A stretch of DNA of 64,000 bases from Verrucomicrobiota bacterium (GTDB lineage: Bacteria; Verrucomicrobiota; Verrucomicrobiia; CAIQCK01): assembly GCA_016235595.1 (NCBI GenBank), contig JACRJX010000026.1, positions 1 through 64,000 on the forward strand, read 5' to 3'. This document shows positions 20,401 through 31,154 of this stretch, piece by piece. Position 1 is the stretch's first letter, and each line of letters begins with the position of its first letter. Below the pieces are notes generated by a model. The model was not told the origin of the DNA. It made no database searches and saw only the letters and a list, made by a program, of their open reading frames with translations. A program made the translations under genes and the position numbers.

Positions 20401-21645
20401 GGCTCGCATATCGTTCTGAACAAGAACGGTCAGGTCATCATCACAAACGATGATGGTCGTGAGTTGGAGCGCTATAACATCGTCATTGGCTCCGTGCTCG
20501 CGGTCGCTGACGACGGCAAGGTTAAAAAAGGCGACGTGTTCTGTCAGTGGGATCCATACCACGTGCCGATTCTTTGCGAGAGGGCTGGCACCGTTTCGTT
20601 CCATGACGTCATCGAAGGCGTCACGATGAAGAAGGAACTCGACGAGGCCACAGGCATGCCTTCCATCGTCATCGTGGAACACAAGGAAGACTTGCATCCG
20701 CAGGTCATCCTGCGTGACGAGTCGAACCAAGTGGCTGCGAACTATTCGATTCCCGCCGGCGCGCATATCGTCGTCAAGGAGAACCAGAAAGTCGCGGCGG
20801 GTGCGCTGCTCGCGAAGACGCCGCGCAAGATTGCGAAGACCAAGGACATCACCGGTGGTCTGCCGAGGGTGGCTGAGCTGTTTGAAGCGCGCCGTCCGAA
20901 AGAGGCGGCGGAGATTGCCAAGATTGACGGCATTGTCGATTTTGCCGGCATGGTGCGTGGCAAGCGGCACCTCGTCGTGCGCGACCCGAAGACAGCCGCG
21001 GAGGAGGAGCATCTGATTCCGCCGGGCAAGATGATCATTGTGCTGAAGGGCGATTACGTCCGCAAAGGCCAGCAACTTACCGAAGGTCCGGTCGTGCCGC
21101 ACGAGATTCTCGACGTATGCGGCCCGCAGGAGTTGCAGGAGTATCTGCTCAACGAAGTGCAGGAAGTCTATCGCCTGCAAGGTGTGACGATCAATGACAA
21201 GCACATCGAGACGATTGTCCGCCAGATGCTGCGCAAGGTGCGCATCACCGATCCGGGCGACACGAAGTTCCTCTGGGGTGAACAGATCGAGCGCATCGAA
21301 TTCGAGGATGAGAACAAGCGCATCATCGAGGCGGGTGGAAAGCCGGCAGAGGCACAGCCGGTGCTGTTGGGCGTGACGAAGGCGTCATTGGAAACCGACA
21401 GCTTCATCAGCGCGGCGTCGTTCCAGGACACCACCCGGGTGTTGACGGATGCAGCGTCGCTGGGCCGGGTGGATTACCTGCGTGGGTTTAAGGAGAACGT
21501 GATCATGGGCCACTTGATTCCAGCGGGATCGGGTTTCCCGTTGCATCGCAACCTCAAGATCAGCCTGCTGGGCGAGCCGGTAGAGGAGGCCTTGCCATCG
21601 TTGACAGAGGCCGCGGCGCTCTTGAAGAGCCAGCCGGCAGCGTAG
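17470..21645 (+). CDS. rpoC: DNA-directed RNA polymerase subunit beta'
   Basis: The 1391-residue subunit carries the catalytic motif [12 protein letters not shown] with three magnesium-binding aspartates. The N-terminal zinc ribbon ([14 protein letters not shown]) and the second zinc site ([15 protein letters not shown]) are complete. The trigger-loop region [21 protein letters not shown] is present. Several long antisense frames overlap it but have no family-like features. Confidence 0.98.
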   Translation: MSAQQVKDVHEKLSTDAARRALGLEKSEAFDSVGITLASPDAIRSWSRGEVKNPETINYRTLKPEKGGLFCERIFGPTRDWECNCGKYKRIKHRGIICDRCGVEVTLARVRRERMGHIELAVACSHIWFFKCLPSRIGLMLDMTARALERVIYYEDYIVIDAGKTPLKEKQLLSEMEYREALEQYGAEFVAKMGAEGVRELLQKVDLNKVAKELEIQLNTTKSKQVRKKLSKRLKLVQGFIGSKARPEWMILTVLPVIPPDLRPLVPLEGGRFATSDLNDLYRRVINRNNRLRNLLQLKTPDVIIRNEKRMLQEAVDALMDNGRHGRAVTGAGNRPLKSLSDMLRGKQGRFRQNLLGKRVDYSGRSVIVIGPELKLHQCGLPKKMALALFEPFIIRKLEERGLVHTVRAAKKMIEREVPEVWDVLEEVTKGHPILLNRAPTLHRLSIQAFEPVLIEGEAIRIHPLVCTAYNADFDGDQMAVHVPLSTEAQLEARLLMLAPNNIFSPSNGKPITTPTQDITLGCYYLTQSPRGMSRAGKEPVRPMLFENRDEVFFAAAEGWLKTHDMVRLKNPDMGHVTIYGDAVKKTIDTTVGRIVFNEIWPAELGFVNKSVGKSVLGDMIWRCYKICGHDRTVTLLDKLKELGFSEATRAGISIGIDDMIIPKEKIEEIDRAQKQVADVEKHYRRGVITDGERYNKIVDIWTHCTDQIQSVMFRTLERNLEKQEYNPVWLMADSGARGNKVQVRQLAGMRGLMAKPSGEIIERPILANFREGLSVLEYFISTHGARKGLADTALKTADSGYLTRKLVDVAQDVITTEEDCHTTKGIWVKAIYEGDEEIVKLPERIIGRTAVDDIKDPLTNKAIVKADQEISEEIAAAIDKAGIEKVHIRSVLTCETREGCCARCYGRNLATGQPVKLGEAIGIIAAQSIGEPGTQLTMRTFHIGGTASQVFKQPQIKAKNDGVIKYVDLRTVQSQEGSHIVLNKNGQVIITNDDGRELERYNIVIGSVLAVADDGKVKKGDVFCQWDPYHVPILCERAGTVSFHDVIEGVTMKKELDEATGMPSIVIVEHKEDLHPQVILRDESNQVAANYSIPAGAHIVVKENQKVAAGALLAKTPRKIAKTKDITGGLPRVAELFEARRPKEAAEIAKIDGIVDFAGMVRGKRHLVVRDPKTAAEEEHLIPPGKMIIVLKGDYVRKGQQLTEGPVVPHEILDVCGPQELQEYLLNEVQEVYRLQGVTINDKHIETIVRQMLRKVRITDPGDTKFLWGEQIERIEFEDENKRIIEAGGKPAEAQPVLLGVTKASLETDSFISAASFQDTTRVLTDAASLGRVDYLRGFKENVIMGHLIPAGSGFPLHRNLKISLLGEPVEEALPSLTEAAALLKSQPAA

Positions 21646-21677
21646 AAAACAACAAAAGTAAAATAATTGTGAATAAC

Positions 21678-21706
21678 TTCTTGAAATCCTGGCCGCCTTC
21701 TATAAT
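21678..21706 (+). promoter_or_regulatory. Candidate internal promoter before rpsL
   Basis: A perfect TATAAT (21701-21706) lies in the AT-rich 100-base gap between rpoC and rpsL. The -35 is weak: TTCTTG (21678-21683) at 17 bases, or TTGAAA (21681-21686) at only 14. It could give the str/S10/spc part its own transcription. Confidence 0.5.
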
Positions 21707-21745
21707 CTGGCGCGCTCCGTTTCAGAACGAAAACTGAATAAGAAA

Positions 21746-22168
21746 ATGCCGACGATCAACCAATTGATTCGTAAAGGACGCAGCGAGATAAAGGTGAAGT
21801 CAAAAGCGCCTGCGCTGGATGGAGCGCCATTTCGCCGCGGCGTCTGCTTGCAGGTGATGACGCGCACGCCCAAGAAGCCCAACTCAGCGTTGCGTAAGGT
21901 GGCGAAGGTTCGCCTGACCAACGGATTTGAGGTGATTGCCTACATTCCGGACGAGGGGCATAATTTGCAGGAGCACTCCATCGTGCTGGTGCGCGGCGGA
22001 CGTGTGAAGGATTTGCCGGGTGTGCGCTATCACATTGTGCGCGGCACCCTGGACGCGACTGGCGTGGAGAAGCGCCGTCGCAGCCGCAGCAAATACGGAG
22101 TCAAGCGCCCGAAGGGCGCGGCGGCTGGAGCGAAGGGTTCGGCACCGGCGGCGGAAGCAAAGAAGTAA
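21746..22168 (+). CDS. rpsL: 30S ribosomal protein S12
   Basis: The 140-residue decoding-centre protein has the motifs [12 protein letters not shown] and [14 protein letters not shown]. Both lysines linked to streptomycin sensitivity (family Lys43 and Lys88) are present. The tail beyond VKRPKGA is an Ala/Gly/Lys extension of about 17 residues ([16 protein letters not shown]). Confidence 0.97.
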   Translation: MPTINQLIRKGRSEIKVKSKAPALDGAPFRRGVCLQVMTRTPKKPNSALRKVAKVRLTNGFEVIAYIPDEGHNLQEHSIVLVRGGRVKDLPGVRYHIVRGTLDATGVEKRRRSRSKYGVKRPKGAAAGAKGSAPAAEAKK

Positions 22169-22184
22169 ACGAGATACGGCAACT

Positions 22185-22658
22185 ATGGCACGCAGACATC
22201 GAGCAACTAAAAGAGAGCTGAGGCCGGACGCGCGTCACGGCAGCACGCTGGTAACTGTGCTCATCAGCAAGGTTTTGCAGAGTGGCAAGCGGACCACCGC
22301 CGAGCGAATCGTTTACGGAGCCATCGAGCAAGTGGCCCAGAAGATCGAGAATTCGAACCCGATCGATATTTTGCAGAAGGCGATAGACAATATCCGGCCC
22401 AAGCTGGAAGTCAAAAGCCGCCGGGTCGGTGGTGCCACCTACCAGGTGCCAATGGAAGTGCCGCACGAGCGGCAGGTGTCGCTCGCATTGCGATGGCTGG
22501 TGGATTATGCTGACGGGCGCAAGGCAATGCCGATGCGCGAAGCGCTCGCGGCGGAAATTTTGGACGCTTACAACAACACCGGCAATGCGGTGAAGAAGCG
22601 CGATGACATGCACAAAATGGCGCAGGCCAATCGCGCGTTCGCTCACTACCGGTGGTAG
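22185..22658 (+). CDS. rpsG: 30S ribosomal protein S7
   Basis: At 157 residues it nucleates assembly of the 30S head. The start MARRHRATKREL was chosen from an in-frame ORF that runs upstream into rpsL. VGGATYQVPMEV and the C-terminal AFAHYRW are typical. rpsL stops 16 bases before. Confidence 0.96.
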   Translation: MARRHRATKRELRPDARHGSTLVTVLISKVLQSGKRTTAERIVYGAIEQVAQKIENSNPIDILQKAIDNIRPKLEVKSRRVGGATYQVPMEVPHERQVSLALRWLVDYADGRKAMPMREALAAEILDAYNNTGNAVKKRDDMHKMAQANRAFAHYRW

Positions 22659-22737
22659 GAAAATTAAACGGCGCAAGGCTGCGAAACGAGATCGCTGAGC
22701 CGAGCGTATTTTTGTCTTTAGGCTAAGGATTAGAAAC

Positions 22738-24942
22738 ATGGCTGAAGCAGTGAAACAAACAGGGAAGTTGTCGGGCGCAAACTCGCCCGACCGCGAGTAT
22801 CCCTTGGAATACACGCGCAACATTGGCATCGCCGCCCACATTGACGCGGGCAAGACGACGCTGACGGAGCGTATCCTGTTCTACACCGGCATGATCCACC
22901 GCATCGGTGACGTGGACGACGGCAATACGGTGACCGACTGGATGGAGCAGGAGCGCGAGCGTGGCATTACGATCACCGCCGCCGCCATCACGTGCTTCTG
23001 GAAGCCGAAAGAAGAAGAGAGCATCCACAAGCTTTGGACGAACATTCCGCATCGCGTGAACATTATTGACACGCCGGGACACGTGGATTTCACCGCTGAG
23101 GTGGAACGGTCCCTGCGCGTACTCGACGGCGCCATCGCCGTGTTCTGCGGTGTGGCCGGCGTGCAGCCGCAGAGCGAGACGGTGTGGCGGCAGGCCAGCA
23201 AGTATCATGTGCCCCGCATCGCTTTTGTGAACAAGATGGACCGGGTCGGCGCGAATTTCGAGAAGGCGCTCGACGACATCCGCAAGAAGCTTGGCGCCAA
23301 CGCATGGCCGATCCTGGTGCCGATTGGCAAAGAAGACTATTTGCAGGGCGTGATAGACGTGGTGAACCAGCGCGCCTATCTTTGGCCTGACACGGAGACC
23401 AATGAGGCCCAACAGGGCACTCGTTATCAAATCGCCGATATTCCAGCCGAGTTGGTTGAGCAGGCAAAGAAGCTGCGCCATGACTTGATCGAGGCTGTGG
23501 CGAACCTTGACGACAAGATTGCCGAATATTTCCTCGCGGAACAGGAGCCTCCAGTTGCGGAACTGAAAGCGGCCATCCGTCGCCAGACGATCGCCAACAA
23601 GTTCGTCCCGGTGGCCGGTGGCAGTGCGTTTCGCAAGAAGGGTGTGCAGCCCCTGGTGGACGCTGTGATTGACTATCTGCCGTGTCCGCTGGACGTCCCC
23701 GACGTGAAAGGGATTGACCCGCATACAAAAGAAGAGAAGCACGCCACGCCTGACGACAACGGCAAGTTCGTTTCCCTCGCGTTCAAGTTGTGGAGCGATC
23801 CATTCGTCGGCCGGTTGGTATTCTTCCGTTGCTATGCAGGCAAGCTGGAAAAGGGTCAAACCATCTATAATTCCCGCAGTGGCAAGCGCGAGCGCATCAG
23901 CCGCCTGCTGCAGATTCAAGCCGATAAGCGTCAAGAGATTGATTGCATCTACTCAGGCGACATTGGCGCGATCATCGGGCTGCGCAACGTGACGACCGGT
24001 GACACCCTCTGCGATGAGGAAACCGAGATCGCATTGGAGCCGCCAACGTTCCCCGAACCGGTCATTTCGATGGCCGTCGAGCCGAAGACGAAGGCTGACC
24101 AGGAGAAGATGGGCGTCGCCTTGCAGAGATTGTCGGAAGAAGATCCGACGTTCCGCGTCAAGACTGACCAGGAGACGGGGCAGACCATCATCAGCGGCAT
24201 GGGCGAGTTGCATCTGGAAATCATCCGTGACCGCATGTTCCGCGAGTTCAAGGTGGAGGCGAACTCTGGCAAGCCGCAGATCGCCTATCGCGAAGCCATC
24301 ACCAAGGGCGCCGACGGCGAAGGCAAGTTCATTCGCCAAAGCGGTGGCCGTGGTCAGTATGGACACGTGATCATTCGAATCGAGCCGTTGGAGCGCGGCA
24401 AAGGCGTCGTTGTGGAAAACAAGGTCACTGGCGGTCGCATTCCAAAAGAATATATTCCGGCGGCCATTTATGGCATCGAAGAAGCGTGCAACACAGGTGT
24501 GTTGGCGGGCTACCCGCTGGTGGATGTGCAAATCAGCATTTTGGATGGCAGCTATCACGACGTTGACTCCAACGAACTGGCGTTCCAACTCGCCGGCAGT
24601 TTCGCGCTGAAAGAAGCTGTAAAACAAGCTGGTCCGATCATTCTCGAACCGATCATGAAGGTCGAATTGGTGACGCCCGTTGATTACCAAGGCGATCTGA
24701 TCGGCGACATCAACCGCCGTCGTGGCATCGTGCAGAACATCGAGCCACGCGAGAACGTTGTTGTTGTTCATTCACAGGTGCCGCTGGCCGAAATGTTCGG
24801 CTATGCCACCGACATCCGCTCGCTGTCAAAAGGCCGCGCCAGCTACTCGATGGAACCGAGCCATTTCGAGCCGGTGCCGTCGAATATTCAGAAGCAGATT
24901 CTGGAGCAGCGCGGTGACCAATCCACCCGGAGACGCAGTTAA
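22738..24942 (+). CDS. fusA: Elongation factor G
   Basis: The 734-residue translocase GTPase has G1 AHIDAGKTT, switch [13 protein letters not shown]3 DTPGHVDF and G4 NKMD. A short charged insert ([14 protein letters not shown]) lies between switch I and G3 within the G domain, about ten residues longer than E. coli. Domain IV has [10 protein letters not shown]. The C-terminus ends in an unusual basic tail DQSTRRRS. It is followed directly by rpsJ, without the tuf normally found there. Confidence 0.97.
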   Translation: MAEAVKQTGKLSGANSPDREYPLEYTRNIGIAAHIDAGKTTLTERILFYTGMIHRIGDVDDGNTVTDWMEQERERGITITAAAITCFWKPKEEESIHKLWTNIPHRVNIIDTPGHVDFTAEVERSLRVLDGAIAVFCGVAGVQPQSETVWRQASKYHVPRIAFVNKMDRVGANFEKALDDIRKKLGANAWPILVPIGKEDYLQGVIDVVNQRAYLWPDTETNEAQQGTRYQIADIPAELVEQAKKLRHDLIEAVANLDDKIAEYFLAEQEPPVAELKAAIRRQTIANKFVPVAGGSAFRKKGVQPLVDAVIDYLPCPLDVPDVKGIDPHTKEEKHATPDDNGKFVSLAFKLWSDPFVGRLVFFRCYAGKLEKGQTIYNSRSGKRERISRLLQIQADKRQEIDCIYSGDIGAIIGLRNVTTGDTLCDEETEIALEPPTFPEPVISMAVEPKTKADQEKMGVALQRLSEEDPTFRVKTDQETGQTIISGMGELHLEIIRDRMFREFKVEANSGKPQIAYREAITKGADGEGKFIRQSGGRGQYGHVIIRIEPLERGKGVVVENKVTGGRIPKEYIPAAIYGIEEACNTGVLAGYPLVDVQISILDGSYHDVDSNELAFQLAGSFALKEAVKQAGPIILEPIMKVELVTPVDYQGDLIGDINRRRGIVQNIEPRENVVVVHSQVPLAEMFGYATDIRSLSKGRASYSMEPSHFEPVPSNIQKQILEQRGDQSTRRRS

Positions 24943-24957
24943 ACCTGTTCTTTGATT

Positions 24958-25275
24958 ATGGCTGAGACTCAAACCCAACGTGTTCGTATTCGGCTGAAAG
25001 CCTACGACTATCGCCTGCTCGACGCCTCGGTGGCCGAGATTGTCGAGACTGCACGCCGCACTGGCTCCAAGGTCAGCGGCCCCATCCCTTTGCCGACGGA
25101 ACTCTGGCGGCATTCCGTGAACCGATCGGTCCATTCGGACAAGAAGTCCATGGAGACTTTCGAGATGCGCACTCACAAGCGACTCTTGGAGATTATTGAC
25201 CCCACAGCGAAGACGGTGGATGAACTGAAGAAGCTCAACCTGCCGGCCGGTGTGGATATTACCATCAAGATTTAA
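24958..25275 (+). CDS. rpsJ: 30S ribosomal protein S10
   Basis: A 105-residue head protein, also NusE in antitermination complexes with Nus[17 protein letters not shown] and [17 protein letters not shown] are diagnostic. The ATG at 24958 was chosen over a TTG six bases upstream. It lies 15 bases after fusA and opens the S10 segment. Confidence 0.96.
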   Translation: MAETQTQRVRIRLKAYDYRLLDASVAEIVETARRTGSKVSGPIPLPTELWRHSVNRSVHSDKKSMETFEMRTHKRLLEIIDPTAKTVDELKKLNLPAGVDITIKI

Positions 25276-25289
25276 CCTGAAACGAAACC

Positions 25290-26045
25290 ATGTCCGTTGG
25301 ACTAATCGCTAAAAAGTTGGGAATGACCCAGGTCTATGATCCGCAGGGAAACCTGCGCGACGTGACGGTGTTGGAGGTCGGCCCTTGCACAGTGCTCCAG
25401 GTGAAGACCAAGGAGGGCAAAGACAAATACAACGCCGTACAGCTCGGCTTTGGCAACCAGAAACAACAGCGGATGCCCAAGGCGGAGTTGGGGCATCTGG
25501 CCAAGGCAAACGTCGTCAAGGATGGCGTGGCGCAGTGCGGGCGCGTGGTCCGCGAGTTCCGCGACTTCTCGAAAGAGGTGAAGGTCGGTGACGTGGTTGG
25601 GGCGACGCTGTTTGAAGTCGGCCAGTATGTGGATGTCATTGGCACCTCGAAAGGCAAGGGTTTCCAAGGCGTCATTTTCCGCCATCATATGCAGGGTGGA
25701 CCCGAATCGCACGGCCACAAGGGCTGGCATCGCCGTGTCGGTGCGATCGGTATGCGCAGCTTCCCCGGCACAGTCCGGCGCAACCAGCGCATGCCCGGTC
25801 ACATGGGCGACGAGCGCATTACGACGCAGAATCTGGAAGTCGTGCAGGTGCGCGAGAAGGAAAACCTTTTGTTGGTGCAAGGCTCGGTGCCAGGAACGCG
25901 GGGCGGCTACTTAATCGTACGCACCTCGGTGAAGCTCGGCACGGAGAAGAAGAAGCTGCCGGAGGCTCCGGCATCGACCAAGAAGGGCGCGGGAAAGGCG
26001 GCACCCAAGGCGGGTGGGCCAGCCAAAGCTCCGGCCAAGAAGTAG
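25290..26045 (+). CDS. rplC: 50S ribosomal protein L3
   Basis: At 251 residues it is about 40 longer than the E. coli protein. The family core (GLIAKKLGMTQVYD; FPGTVRRNQRMPGHMGDERI) is intact. The extra length is a C-terminal Ala/Gly/Lys/Pro tail of about 30 residues (PEAPASTKKGAGKAAPKAG..). Confidence 0.96.
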   Translation: MSVGLIAKKLGMTQVYDPQGNLRDVTVLEVGPCTVLQVKTKEGKDKYNAVQLGFGNQKQQRMPKAELGHLAKANVVKDGVAQCGRVVREFRDFSKEVKVGDVVGATLFEVGQYVDVIGTSKGKGFQGVIFRHHMQGGPESHGHKGWHRRVGAIGMRSFPGTVRRNQRMPGHMGDERITTQNLEVVQVREKENLLLVQGSVPGTRGGYLIVRTSVKLGTEKKKLPEAPASTKKGAGKAAPKAGGPAKAPAKK

Positions 26046-26074
26046 CAGCAGGCTGAATTGCCAGTGAGAATTTC

Positions 26075-26707
26075 ATGAAGATTCCGGTGTTAAACAGCGA
26101 AGGCGGCGCGGCAGGCGAGTTTGAACTGCGCGACGACTTTATTATCAAGGGCGCCCGCGGCCAACAGACGGTGCGTGACGCCGTGGTTGCGATTCGATCG
26201 AATCGCCGTTCCGGCACGGCCAGCACGAAGACGTTGGGCGAAGTGGCGGGTTCGGGCAAGAAGCCGTGGAAGCAAAAGGGCACCGGCCGCGCGCGCGCAG
26301 GCAGTTTTGCCAGCCCGCTTTGGCGGGGCGGCGGCGTCGTGTTTGGCCCGAAGCCTCGTGACTGGTCTTTGGGCATGCCGAAGAAGATGCGGCGGCTCGC
26401 CTTGCAGAAGTCATTGGGCGAACGGCTTGCAGCGGGTGATGTCGTTTTCGTGGACACGATCGCGTTGAAGACGCCGAAGACGAAGGAATTCGTCAACGTG
26501 GTCAAGAATTTGAAGGTCGGCGACCGTTCGGTGTTGCTGGTCGTGGACGGCGCAGACAAGAATCTGGCGCTCGCCTCGGGCAATGTGGCGTTTGTGAAAG
26601 TCGTGGATGCGTCGAATCTGAATGTGTACGACGTGACGCTGGCTCACAAACTGGTGTTTATCAAGTCGGCGTTCCAAAAAGTCGAACAACGATTGGCGAA
26701 GGATTAA
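26075..26707 (+). CDS. rplD: 50S ribosomal protein L4
   Basis: The 210-residue protein has the exit-tunnel loop GSGKKPWKQKGTGRARAGS and the following PLWRGGGVVFGP. In E. coli L4 represses the S10 operon by acting on its leader; the leader here is replaced by the fusA/rpsJ junction, so that control may not apply. It ends three bases before rplW. Confidence 0.96.
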   Translation: MKIPVLNSEGGAAGEFELRDDFIIKGARGQQTVRDAVVAIRSNRRSGTASTKTLGEVAGSGKKPWKQKGTGRARAGSFASPLWRGGGVVFGPKPRDWSLGMPKKMRRLALQKSLGERLAAGDVVFVDTIALKTPKTKEFVNVVKNLKVGDRSVLLVVDGADKNLALASGNVAFVKVVDASNLNVYDVTLAHKLVFIKSAFQKVEQRLAKD

Positions 26708-26710
26708 GCG

Positions 26711-26992
26711 ATGAGGGACCCGCATCAAATCATCAAGACGCTGCGTGTGACTGAAAAGGGCAGCAGCCAGGGCGCGAAGGACAATCAATATACGCTGGCG
26801 GTGACGCAGGACGCGAACAAGATCGAGATCCAGCAGGCGGTCGAGAAGCTGTTCAAGGTGACTGTGTTGCGCGTCAACACGCTCAACGTGCACGGCAAAG
26901 TCAAGATGACGCGCGGACGCGTCAGCAAACAGACCGACTGGAAGAAGGCGATCGTCACGTTGAAGGCCGGCGACAAGATCGAACTCGCATAG
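26711..26992 (+). CDS. rplW: 50S ribosomal protein L23
   Basis: A 93-residue protein at the tunnel exit, the docking site for trigger factor and [20 protein letters not shown] and the extended [20 protein letters not shown] loop are typical. It is tightly packed between rplD (three bases) and rplB (13 bases). Confidence 0.95.
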   Translation: MRDPHQIIKTLRVTEKGSSQGAKDNQYTLAVTQDANKIEIQQAVEKLFKVTVLRVNTLNVHGKVKMTRGRVSKQTDWKKAIVTLKAGDKIELA

Positions 26993-27005
26993 CAGGATTT
27001 TTTTC

Positions 27006-27845
27006 ATGGGCATCAAGCAATTCAAACCAAGGACGCCCGGCTCGCGGTTCCGGATGGACCACACCTTCGAGGAGATCACGAAGGACACGCCGGAGAAGTC
27101 GCTGCTGGAGCCGCTGAAGAAGCACGGTGGTCGCAACTGCCACGGCCGGATGACGGCCCGCGGCATCGGTGGCGGCCACAAGCAATTCTATCGCATCATT
27201 GATTTCAAGCGCGACAAGAGTGGCGTGCCGGCGAAGGTTGCCGCGATCGAATACGATCCGAACCGCAGCGCCCGCATCGCCTTGTTGCACTACAAGGATG
27301 GCGAGAAACGTTACATCCTTGCGCCCAACGGCCTGCAGGTGGGTCAGAGCGTGATGAGCGGCCCGGAAGCGCCAACCGAGATTGGCAACGCGATGCCGCT
27401 GAAGGCGATTCCGATGTCGTTGCCGGTCCACGCGATCGAGGTGAACCGGGGCCGCGGCGCGCAGATGGTTCGCACGGCAGGCGCGTCTGCGCAGTTGATG
27501 GCGAAGGAAGGCGACTACGTGCAGATCAAGTTGCCGTCGGGCGAAATCCGGCGTGTGCATCAGGAATGCTACGCGACGATCGGCCAGGTTGGCAATTTGG
27601 AGCACGACAGCATCAGTCTTGGCAAGGCAGGGCGCACCCGCTGGCGCGGCCGGCGTTCGATTTCCCGCGCCATGTGCCGAAACCCGATAGACCACCCGAT
27701 GGGTGGCGGTCAGGGCAAGTCCAAGGGCGGCGGCGGATGGCATCATCCATGTTCGCCTTGGGGCCAGCCGGCGAAGGGTTACAAGACCCGCAAGAAACAC
27801 AAGTCCACGAGTCGGTTCATCGTGCAGGATCGGAGGAAGAAGTAG
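27006..27845 (+). CDS. rplB: 50S ribosomal protein L2
   Basis: The 279-residue peptidyl-transferase-centre protein contains [17 protein letters not shown] and the C-terminal signature with the functional His ([18 protein letters not shown]). Its stop is two bases before the rpsS start, suggesting coupling. Confidence 0.97.
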   Translation: MGIKQFKPRTPGSRFRMDHTFEEITKDTPEKSLLEPLKKHGGRNCHGRMTARGIGGGHKQFYRIIDFKRDKSGVPAKVAAIEYDPNRSARIALLHYKDGEKRYILAPNGLQVGQSVMSGPEAPTEIGNAMPLKAIPMSLPVHAIEVNRGRGAQMVRTAGASAQLMAKEGDYVQIKLPSGEIRRVHQECYATIGQVGNLEHDSISLGKAGRTRWRGRRSISRAMCRNPIDHPMGGGQGKSKGGGGWHHPCSPWGQPAKGYKTRKKHKSTSRFIVQDRRKK

Positions 27846-27847
27846 TC

Positions 27848-28129
27848 ATGGGACGATCGCTGAAAAAAGGCCCTTTTGTGGATGAGCACCTGATGGAAAA
27901 GGTGCGCAAACTGAACGAGGAGAACCAGAAGAAGCCGATCAAGACCTGGTCACGGCGTTCGATGATCGTGCCGGAGTTTATCGGCCACACGTTCAGTGTG
28001 CACAACGGGAAGATTTTTAACGCAGTTTTCGTGACCGAAAACATGGTCGGTCACCGGCTCGGCGAGTTTTCGCTGACCCGTATATTCAGGAAGCACGGCG
28101 CCCACACCGAGAAGGCGGCGGCGAAGTAA
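27848..28129 (+). CDS. rpsS: 30S ribosomal protein S19
   Basis: A 93-residue head protein. [19 protein letters not shown] fixes the start; an upstream in-frame extension overlaps rplB and was dropped. [21 protein letters not shown] is the signature. What follows it is not rplV but an unrelated coiled-coil gene. Confidence 0.96.
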   Translation: MGRSLKKGPFVDEHLMEKVRKLNEENQKKPIKTWSRRSMIVPEFIGHTFSVHNGKIFNAVFVTENMVGHRLGEFSLTRIFRKHGAHTEKAAAK

Positions 28130-28140
28130 CGGAGGCCATC

Positions 28141-28971
28141 ATGTGGGCCGGGATCCGATACGCGGCAGCGGCGTCGGTCCTGAGTTGGATCGTCGCTGCC
28201 TCGGGCGCGCAAGAGCGCGTTCAAGAACGTTCTTTGGCAGTCGATGGCCTCATCAAGGCCGAGGAAAACGCATTGCAGCAGCAGGAATTGGCAGTGACGT
28301 TCCGCAAGCTGGTCAGCGACTATGCAGAGTTGCAGACAGAGATGGCTGAGAAAGAGCAGGCGCTGAAGACGCTGGGCGAAAGCCTCGCGGAAGCGCAAAG
28401 TGAAGCAGCGGCGCTTCGAAAGCGATGTCAGGAGTTGCAGCAACAGGGTGCAATGTTGACAACGGCCGGCGACGCGGTGAAGCTGAATGCTCAGTTGGCG
28501 GATGCGGCGGCGGCGTTGCAGCGCAGCGAGCAGGAGCGAAGCCGGCTGCTGGAACAGTTGCAGCGGCTGAACGCGGTGCTCGAACAGGCGTTGCGCGGAC
28601 CGGACAGCATGAGTCTGATCCAACGGGCGCAGGCCCTCGCTGAAGCGGAGCGAGTGAAACGGACGCTCGCAGCGGAGAAGCCGGCGGCGAAGAAGATGCT
28701 GCCGGCGGCCGTGCAGCAAACGGCAGCGCCAACGCTGGAATCAGCACAGGTGTTGAGCCTGAACTGGAGCCTGCAGTTGGCGGTGATCAACCTCGGCAGC
28801 GAGCAGGGCGTGCGATTAGGCATGCCATTCGCGGTGATGCGAGGTGACCGGGTGATCGCCCGGTTGAAGGTTGTCGAGGTCAGGAAAAAGATTTCAGGTG
28901 CGGTCATCGAGTTGATAGACCGCGGAAATGCGGTCAAGGTCGGTGATCGTGTGCGGTTGACGAAAAGCTAG
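28141..28971 (+). CDS. Unknown exported coiled-coil protein inserted in the S10 operon
   Basis: This 276-residue product lies 11 bases after rpsS and eight before rplV, a junction that is normally direct. Residues 1-23 (IRYAAAASVLSWIVAASGA) resemble a signal peptide. Residues about 35-150 are a heptad-rich coiled coil (QALKTLGESLAEAQSEAAAL). Residues about 215-276 form a compact beta-rich domain (NLGSEQGVRLGMPFAVMRGD; VKVGDRVRLTKS) resembling the MreC/FlgT C-terminal SH3-like fold. No ribosomal-protein similarity is visible. Codon use and GC look like the neighbours, and the frame is intact, so it appears to be a functional, co-transcribed gene. A cell-envelope role is inferred. Confidence 0.8.
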   Translation: MWAGIRYAAAASVLSWIVAASGAQERVQERSLAVDGLIKAEENALQQQELAVTFRKLVSDYAELQTEMAEKEQALKTLGESLAEAQSEAAALRKRCQELQQQGAMLTTAGDAVKLNAQLADAAAALQRSEQERSRLLEQLQRLNAVLEQALRGPDSMSLIQRAQALAEAERVKRTLAAEKPAAKKMLPAAVQQTAAPTLESAQVLSLNWSLQLAVINLGSEQGVRLGMPFAVMRGDRVIARLKVVEVRKKISGAVIELIDRGNAVKVGDRVRLTKS

Positions 28972-28979
28972 AACATTTT

Positions 28980-29402
28980 ATGGACGTGCAAGCGATAACT
29001 AAATACGCGCGGATGTCGCACCAGAAGGTGTCGGAGATCACGCGTCAGATACAGGGGTTGAGCGTCGCTCATGCCCTGGACGTGCTGCAATTCACACCAC
29101 GCAAGAGCGCGCGCATTGTCTTGAAGACACTGCGCTCGGCTGTCGCCAACGCGGAGAACAACGCGAACCTGGCGGCGGATACGCTGGTGGTGAAGGAAGC
29201 GGTCGTGGGAACCGGCCCGACGTTCAAACGTTGGAAGGCCAGTGCCCGCGGCATGGCGGCGCCGCGGTTGCGGCGGACCTGCCACGTCAAGATCGTGCTG
29301 GCGGAAGTTGCGAGGCGCACGCCTGGCGCGGCGCCCGCTCCCAAGCCGGCGGCCAAGTCGGAAACGAAACCCGCCGAGGCCGCGAAGCCGGAGCAGAAAT
29401 AA
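28980..29402 (+). CDS. rplV: 50S ribosomal protein L22
   Basis: A 140-residue exit-tunnel protein. The family core ([58 protein letters not shown]) is complete, with macrolide-relevant loop residues unaltered by eye. The C-terminal 30 residues are an Ala/Pro/Lys/Glu tail ([20 protein letters not shown]). Confidence 0.96.
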   Translation: MDVQAITKYARMSHQKVSEITRQIQGLSVAHALDVLQFTPRKSARIVLKTLRSAVANAENNANLAADTLVVKEAVVGTGPTFKRWKASARGMAAPRLRRTCHVKIVLAEVARRTPGAAPAPKPAAKSETKPAEAAKPEQK

Positions 29403-29412
29403 CGGAGAACGT

Positions 29413-30111
29413 ATGGGACAAAAAGTTCATCCTGTCAGCTACAGGTTGCCCGTGACCTTCGATTGGCGCGGCAAGTGGTTCGCCGATAAGAAGGAATACA
29501 TCAACCTGTTGCACGAGGACCTGAAGGTCCGCGACTTCGTCAAGGCGAAGCTTCAACAGGCGGCCGTGCCGAAGATCGTCATCGAGCGCGCGGCTAATCG
29601 CCTGCGCATCACGGTCTTCACTGCGCGGCCCGGCATCGTCATCGGCCGCAAAGGCGCCGAGATAGACAAGCTGAAGGAAGAACTGCACACGATGACCGGC
29701 GGCAAAGAGATCTACGTGGACATTGTCGAGGTCAAGCAGCCGGAAACCGATCCGCAACTGATTGCCGAAAACGTCGCGCTGCAATTGGAGCGGCGCATCA
29801 GTTTCCGCCGCGCCATGAAGAAGTCGGTCCAGACCGCGTTGGACATGGGCGCAGCCGGGATCAAGATTCGTTGCGCCGGCCGGTTGGGCGGTGGAGAAAT
29901 CGCACGCACCGAGTGGTATCGCCAGGGCACGGTGCCGTTGCAGACTTTGCGTGCAGACATTGAGTATGGTTTTGCCGAGGCGCTTTGCACCTACGGCAAG
30001 ATTGGAGTGAAGTGCTGGATTTACAAAGGCCCGAAAGAGAAGACCGAAACACGCCGCGTCGAAACGCCGTCTGCGGCCCCAGTGGCTGCCGAGCCGGCGC
30101 CGGCCCGGTAA
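29413..30111 (+). CDS. rpsC: 30S ribosomal protein S3
   Basis: The 232-residue protein has the KH domain motif [16 protein letters not shown] and [20 protein letters not shown]. The start [15 protein letters not shown] was chosen from a longer frame that overlaps rplV. It ends in an Ala/Pro tail ([13 protein letters not shown]). Confidence 0.96.
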   Translation: MGQKVHPVSYRLPVTFDWRGKWFADKKEYINLLHEDLKVRDFVKAKLQQAAVPKIVIERAANRLRITVFTARPGIVIGRKGAEIDKLKEELHTMTGGKEIYVDIVEVKQPETDPQLIAENVALQLERRISFRRAMKKSVQTALDMGAAGIKIRCAGRLGGGEIARTEWYRQGTVPLQTLRADIEYGFAEALCTYGKIGVKCWIYKGPKEKTETRRVETPSAAPVAAEPAPAR

Positions 30112-30148
30112 ACCGTAAAGCGTTGAACTTTTTGCCAGGATACGACCT

Positions 30149-30562
30149 ATGCCGTTAATGCCGAAACGCGTCAAGTATCGGAAGCAACAGCGGGGCAGCC
30201 GCAAGGGCTTCGAGAGCCGCGCCGTGAGCGTGGACTTCGGTGAATTTGGATTGCAGGCGCTTGAGCGCGCGTGGATGACCGCCAAGCAGATCGAGGCGGC
30301 CCGCGTGGCCATCGCCCGCTTCACGAAGCGTCGCGGCAAGCTCTGGTTGCGGGTTTTCCCGGACAAGAGCGTCAGCAAAAAACCCGCCGAGACCCGCATG
30401 GGCAAAGGCAAGGGAGCACCCGAATTCTGGGTTGCTATCATCCGGCCCGGCCGTGTCATGTTCGAACTGGGTGGCGTGCCGGAGCCGCTGGCCAAGGAAG
30501 CGTTTCGCTTGGCCGCGGGCAAGTTGCCAATCAAGACGCGGTTCGTGTCGCGAATTTCGTAG
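30149..30562 (+). CDS. rplP: 50S ribosomal protein L16
   Basis: A 137-residue protein at the A-site side of the 50[15 protein letters not shown] and [20 protein letters not shown] are diagnostic. The second ATG at 30158 gives the more usual N-terminus, so the start is uncertain by three codons. Confidence 0.96.
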   Translation: MPLMPKRVKYRKQQRGSRKGFESRAVSVDFGEFGLQALERAWMTAKQIEAARVAIARFTKRRGKLWLRVFPDKSVSKKPAETRMGKGKGAPEFWVAIIRPGRVMFELGGVPEPLAKEAFRLAAGKLPIKTRFVSRIS

Positions 30563-30577
30563 ATTTATTTTCAGCCC

Positions 30578-30790
30578 ATGAAGGCCAAAGAACTTAGAGA
30601 ACAGAGTATTGAGGAAATGCAGGCGAAAGAACGCGACTGTCGCGAAGAGCTGTTCAAGCTCAACCTGCAAAAACACGGCGGCCAGATCGAGAAGCCGAGC
30701 CGCATCCGCGAGTTGCGGCACGACATCGCGCGCATCCAGACGGTGATTGCGCAGAAACGTCGCGCAGCAGTGCCAGCGCCAACTAAGTAG
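30578..30790 (+). CDS. rpmC: 50S ribosomal protein L29
   Basis: The 70-residue helical-hairpin protein near the tunnel exit contains MKAKELREQSIEEMQAKERD and RIRELRHDIARIQTVI. It lies between rplP and rpsQ as usual. Confidence 0.94.
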   Translation: MKAKELREQSIEEMQAKERDCREELFKLNLQKHGGQIEKPSRIRELRHDIARIQTVIAQKRRAAVPAPTK

Positions 30791-30802
30791 AGCGAGATTT
30801 TT

Positions 30803-31150
30803 ATGCCCGATCAGACATCAACTCAACCCGCAGTCGCCGTCGTGGCGGCTGCCGGCGCGCGAGCGCGCGGCGTCCGCAAGGAATTTGTCGGCATGGTCAC
30901 GTCCAGCAAAATGGAGAAGACCGTGGTGGTGCGCGTCGAGCGACGCGTACCGCACCCGAAGTATGGGAAAGTCATCACCAAGAGCTCCAAGTTTTACGCC
31001 CATAACGAAGAGAACAAGGCCAAGCTTGGCGACCGTGTTCGCATTGTCGAGACCCGGCCGCTGTCCAAGCTGAAGCGATGGCGCGTGGTGGAGGTCCTGC
31101 CGATGTCGCACAAGGCGCTGGCGCACATGACCGAAGAGACAGAGGTATAA
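30803..31150 (+). CDS. rpsQ: 30S ribosomal protein S17
   Basis: At 115 residues it is about 25 longer than usual. The core ([40 protein letters not shown]) is complete. The added N-terminus ([18 protein letters not shown]) is Ala/Val/Arg-rich. No alternative start codon gives a better fit close to the core. Confidence 0.95.
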   Translation: MPDQTSTQPAVAVVAAAGARARGVRKEFVGMVTSSKMEKTVVVRVERRVPHPKYGKVITKSSKFYAHNEENKAKLGDRVRIVETRPLSKLKRWRVVEVLPMSHKALAHMTEETEV

Positions 31151-31154
31151 CACC

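Noticed and set aside
13580..22168. Possible rifampicin or streptomycin resistance changes in rpoB and rpsL
   Set aside because: The main resistance positions carry the sensitive residues.
24943..24957. A terminator or tuf gene between fusA and rpsJ
   Set aside because: Only 15 bases separate the two genes and there is no room for either.
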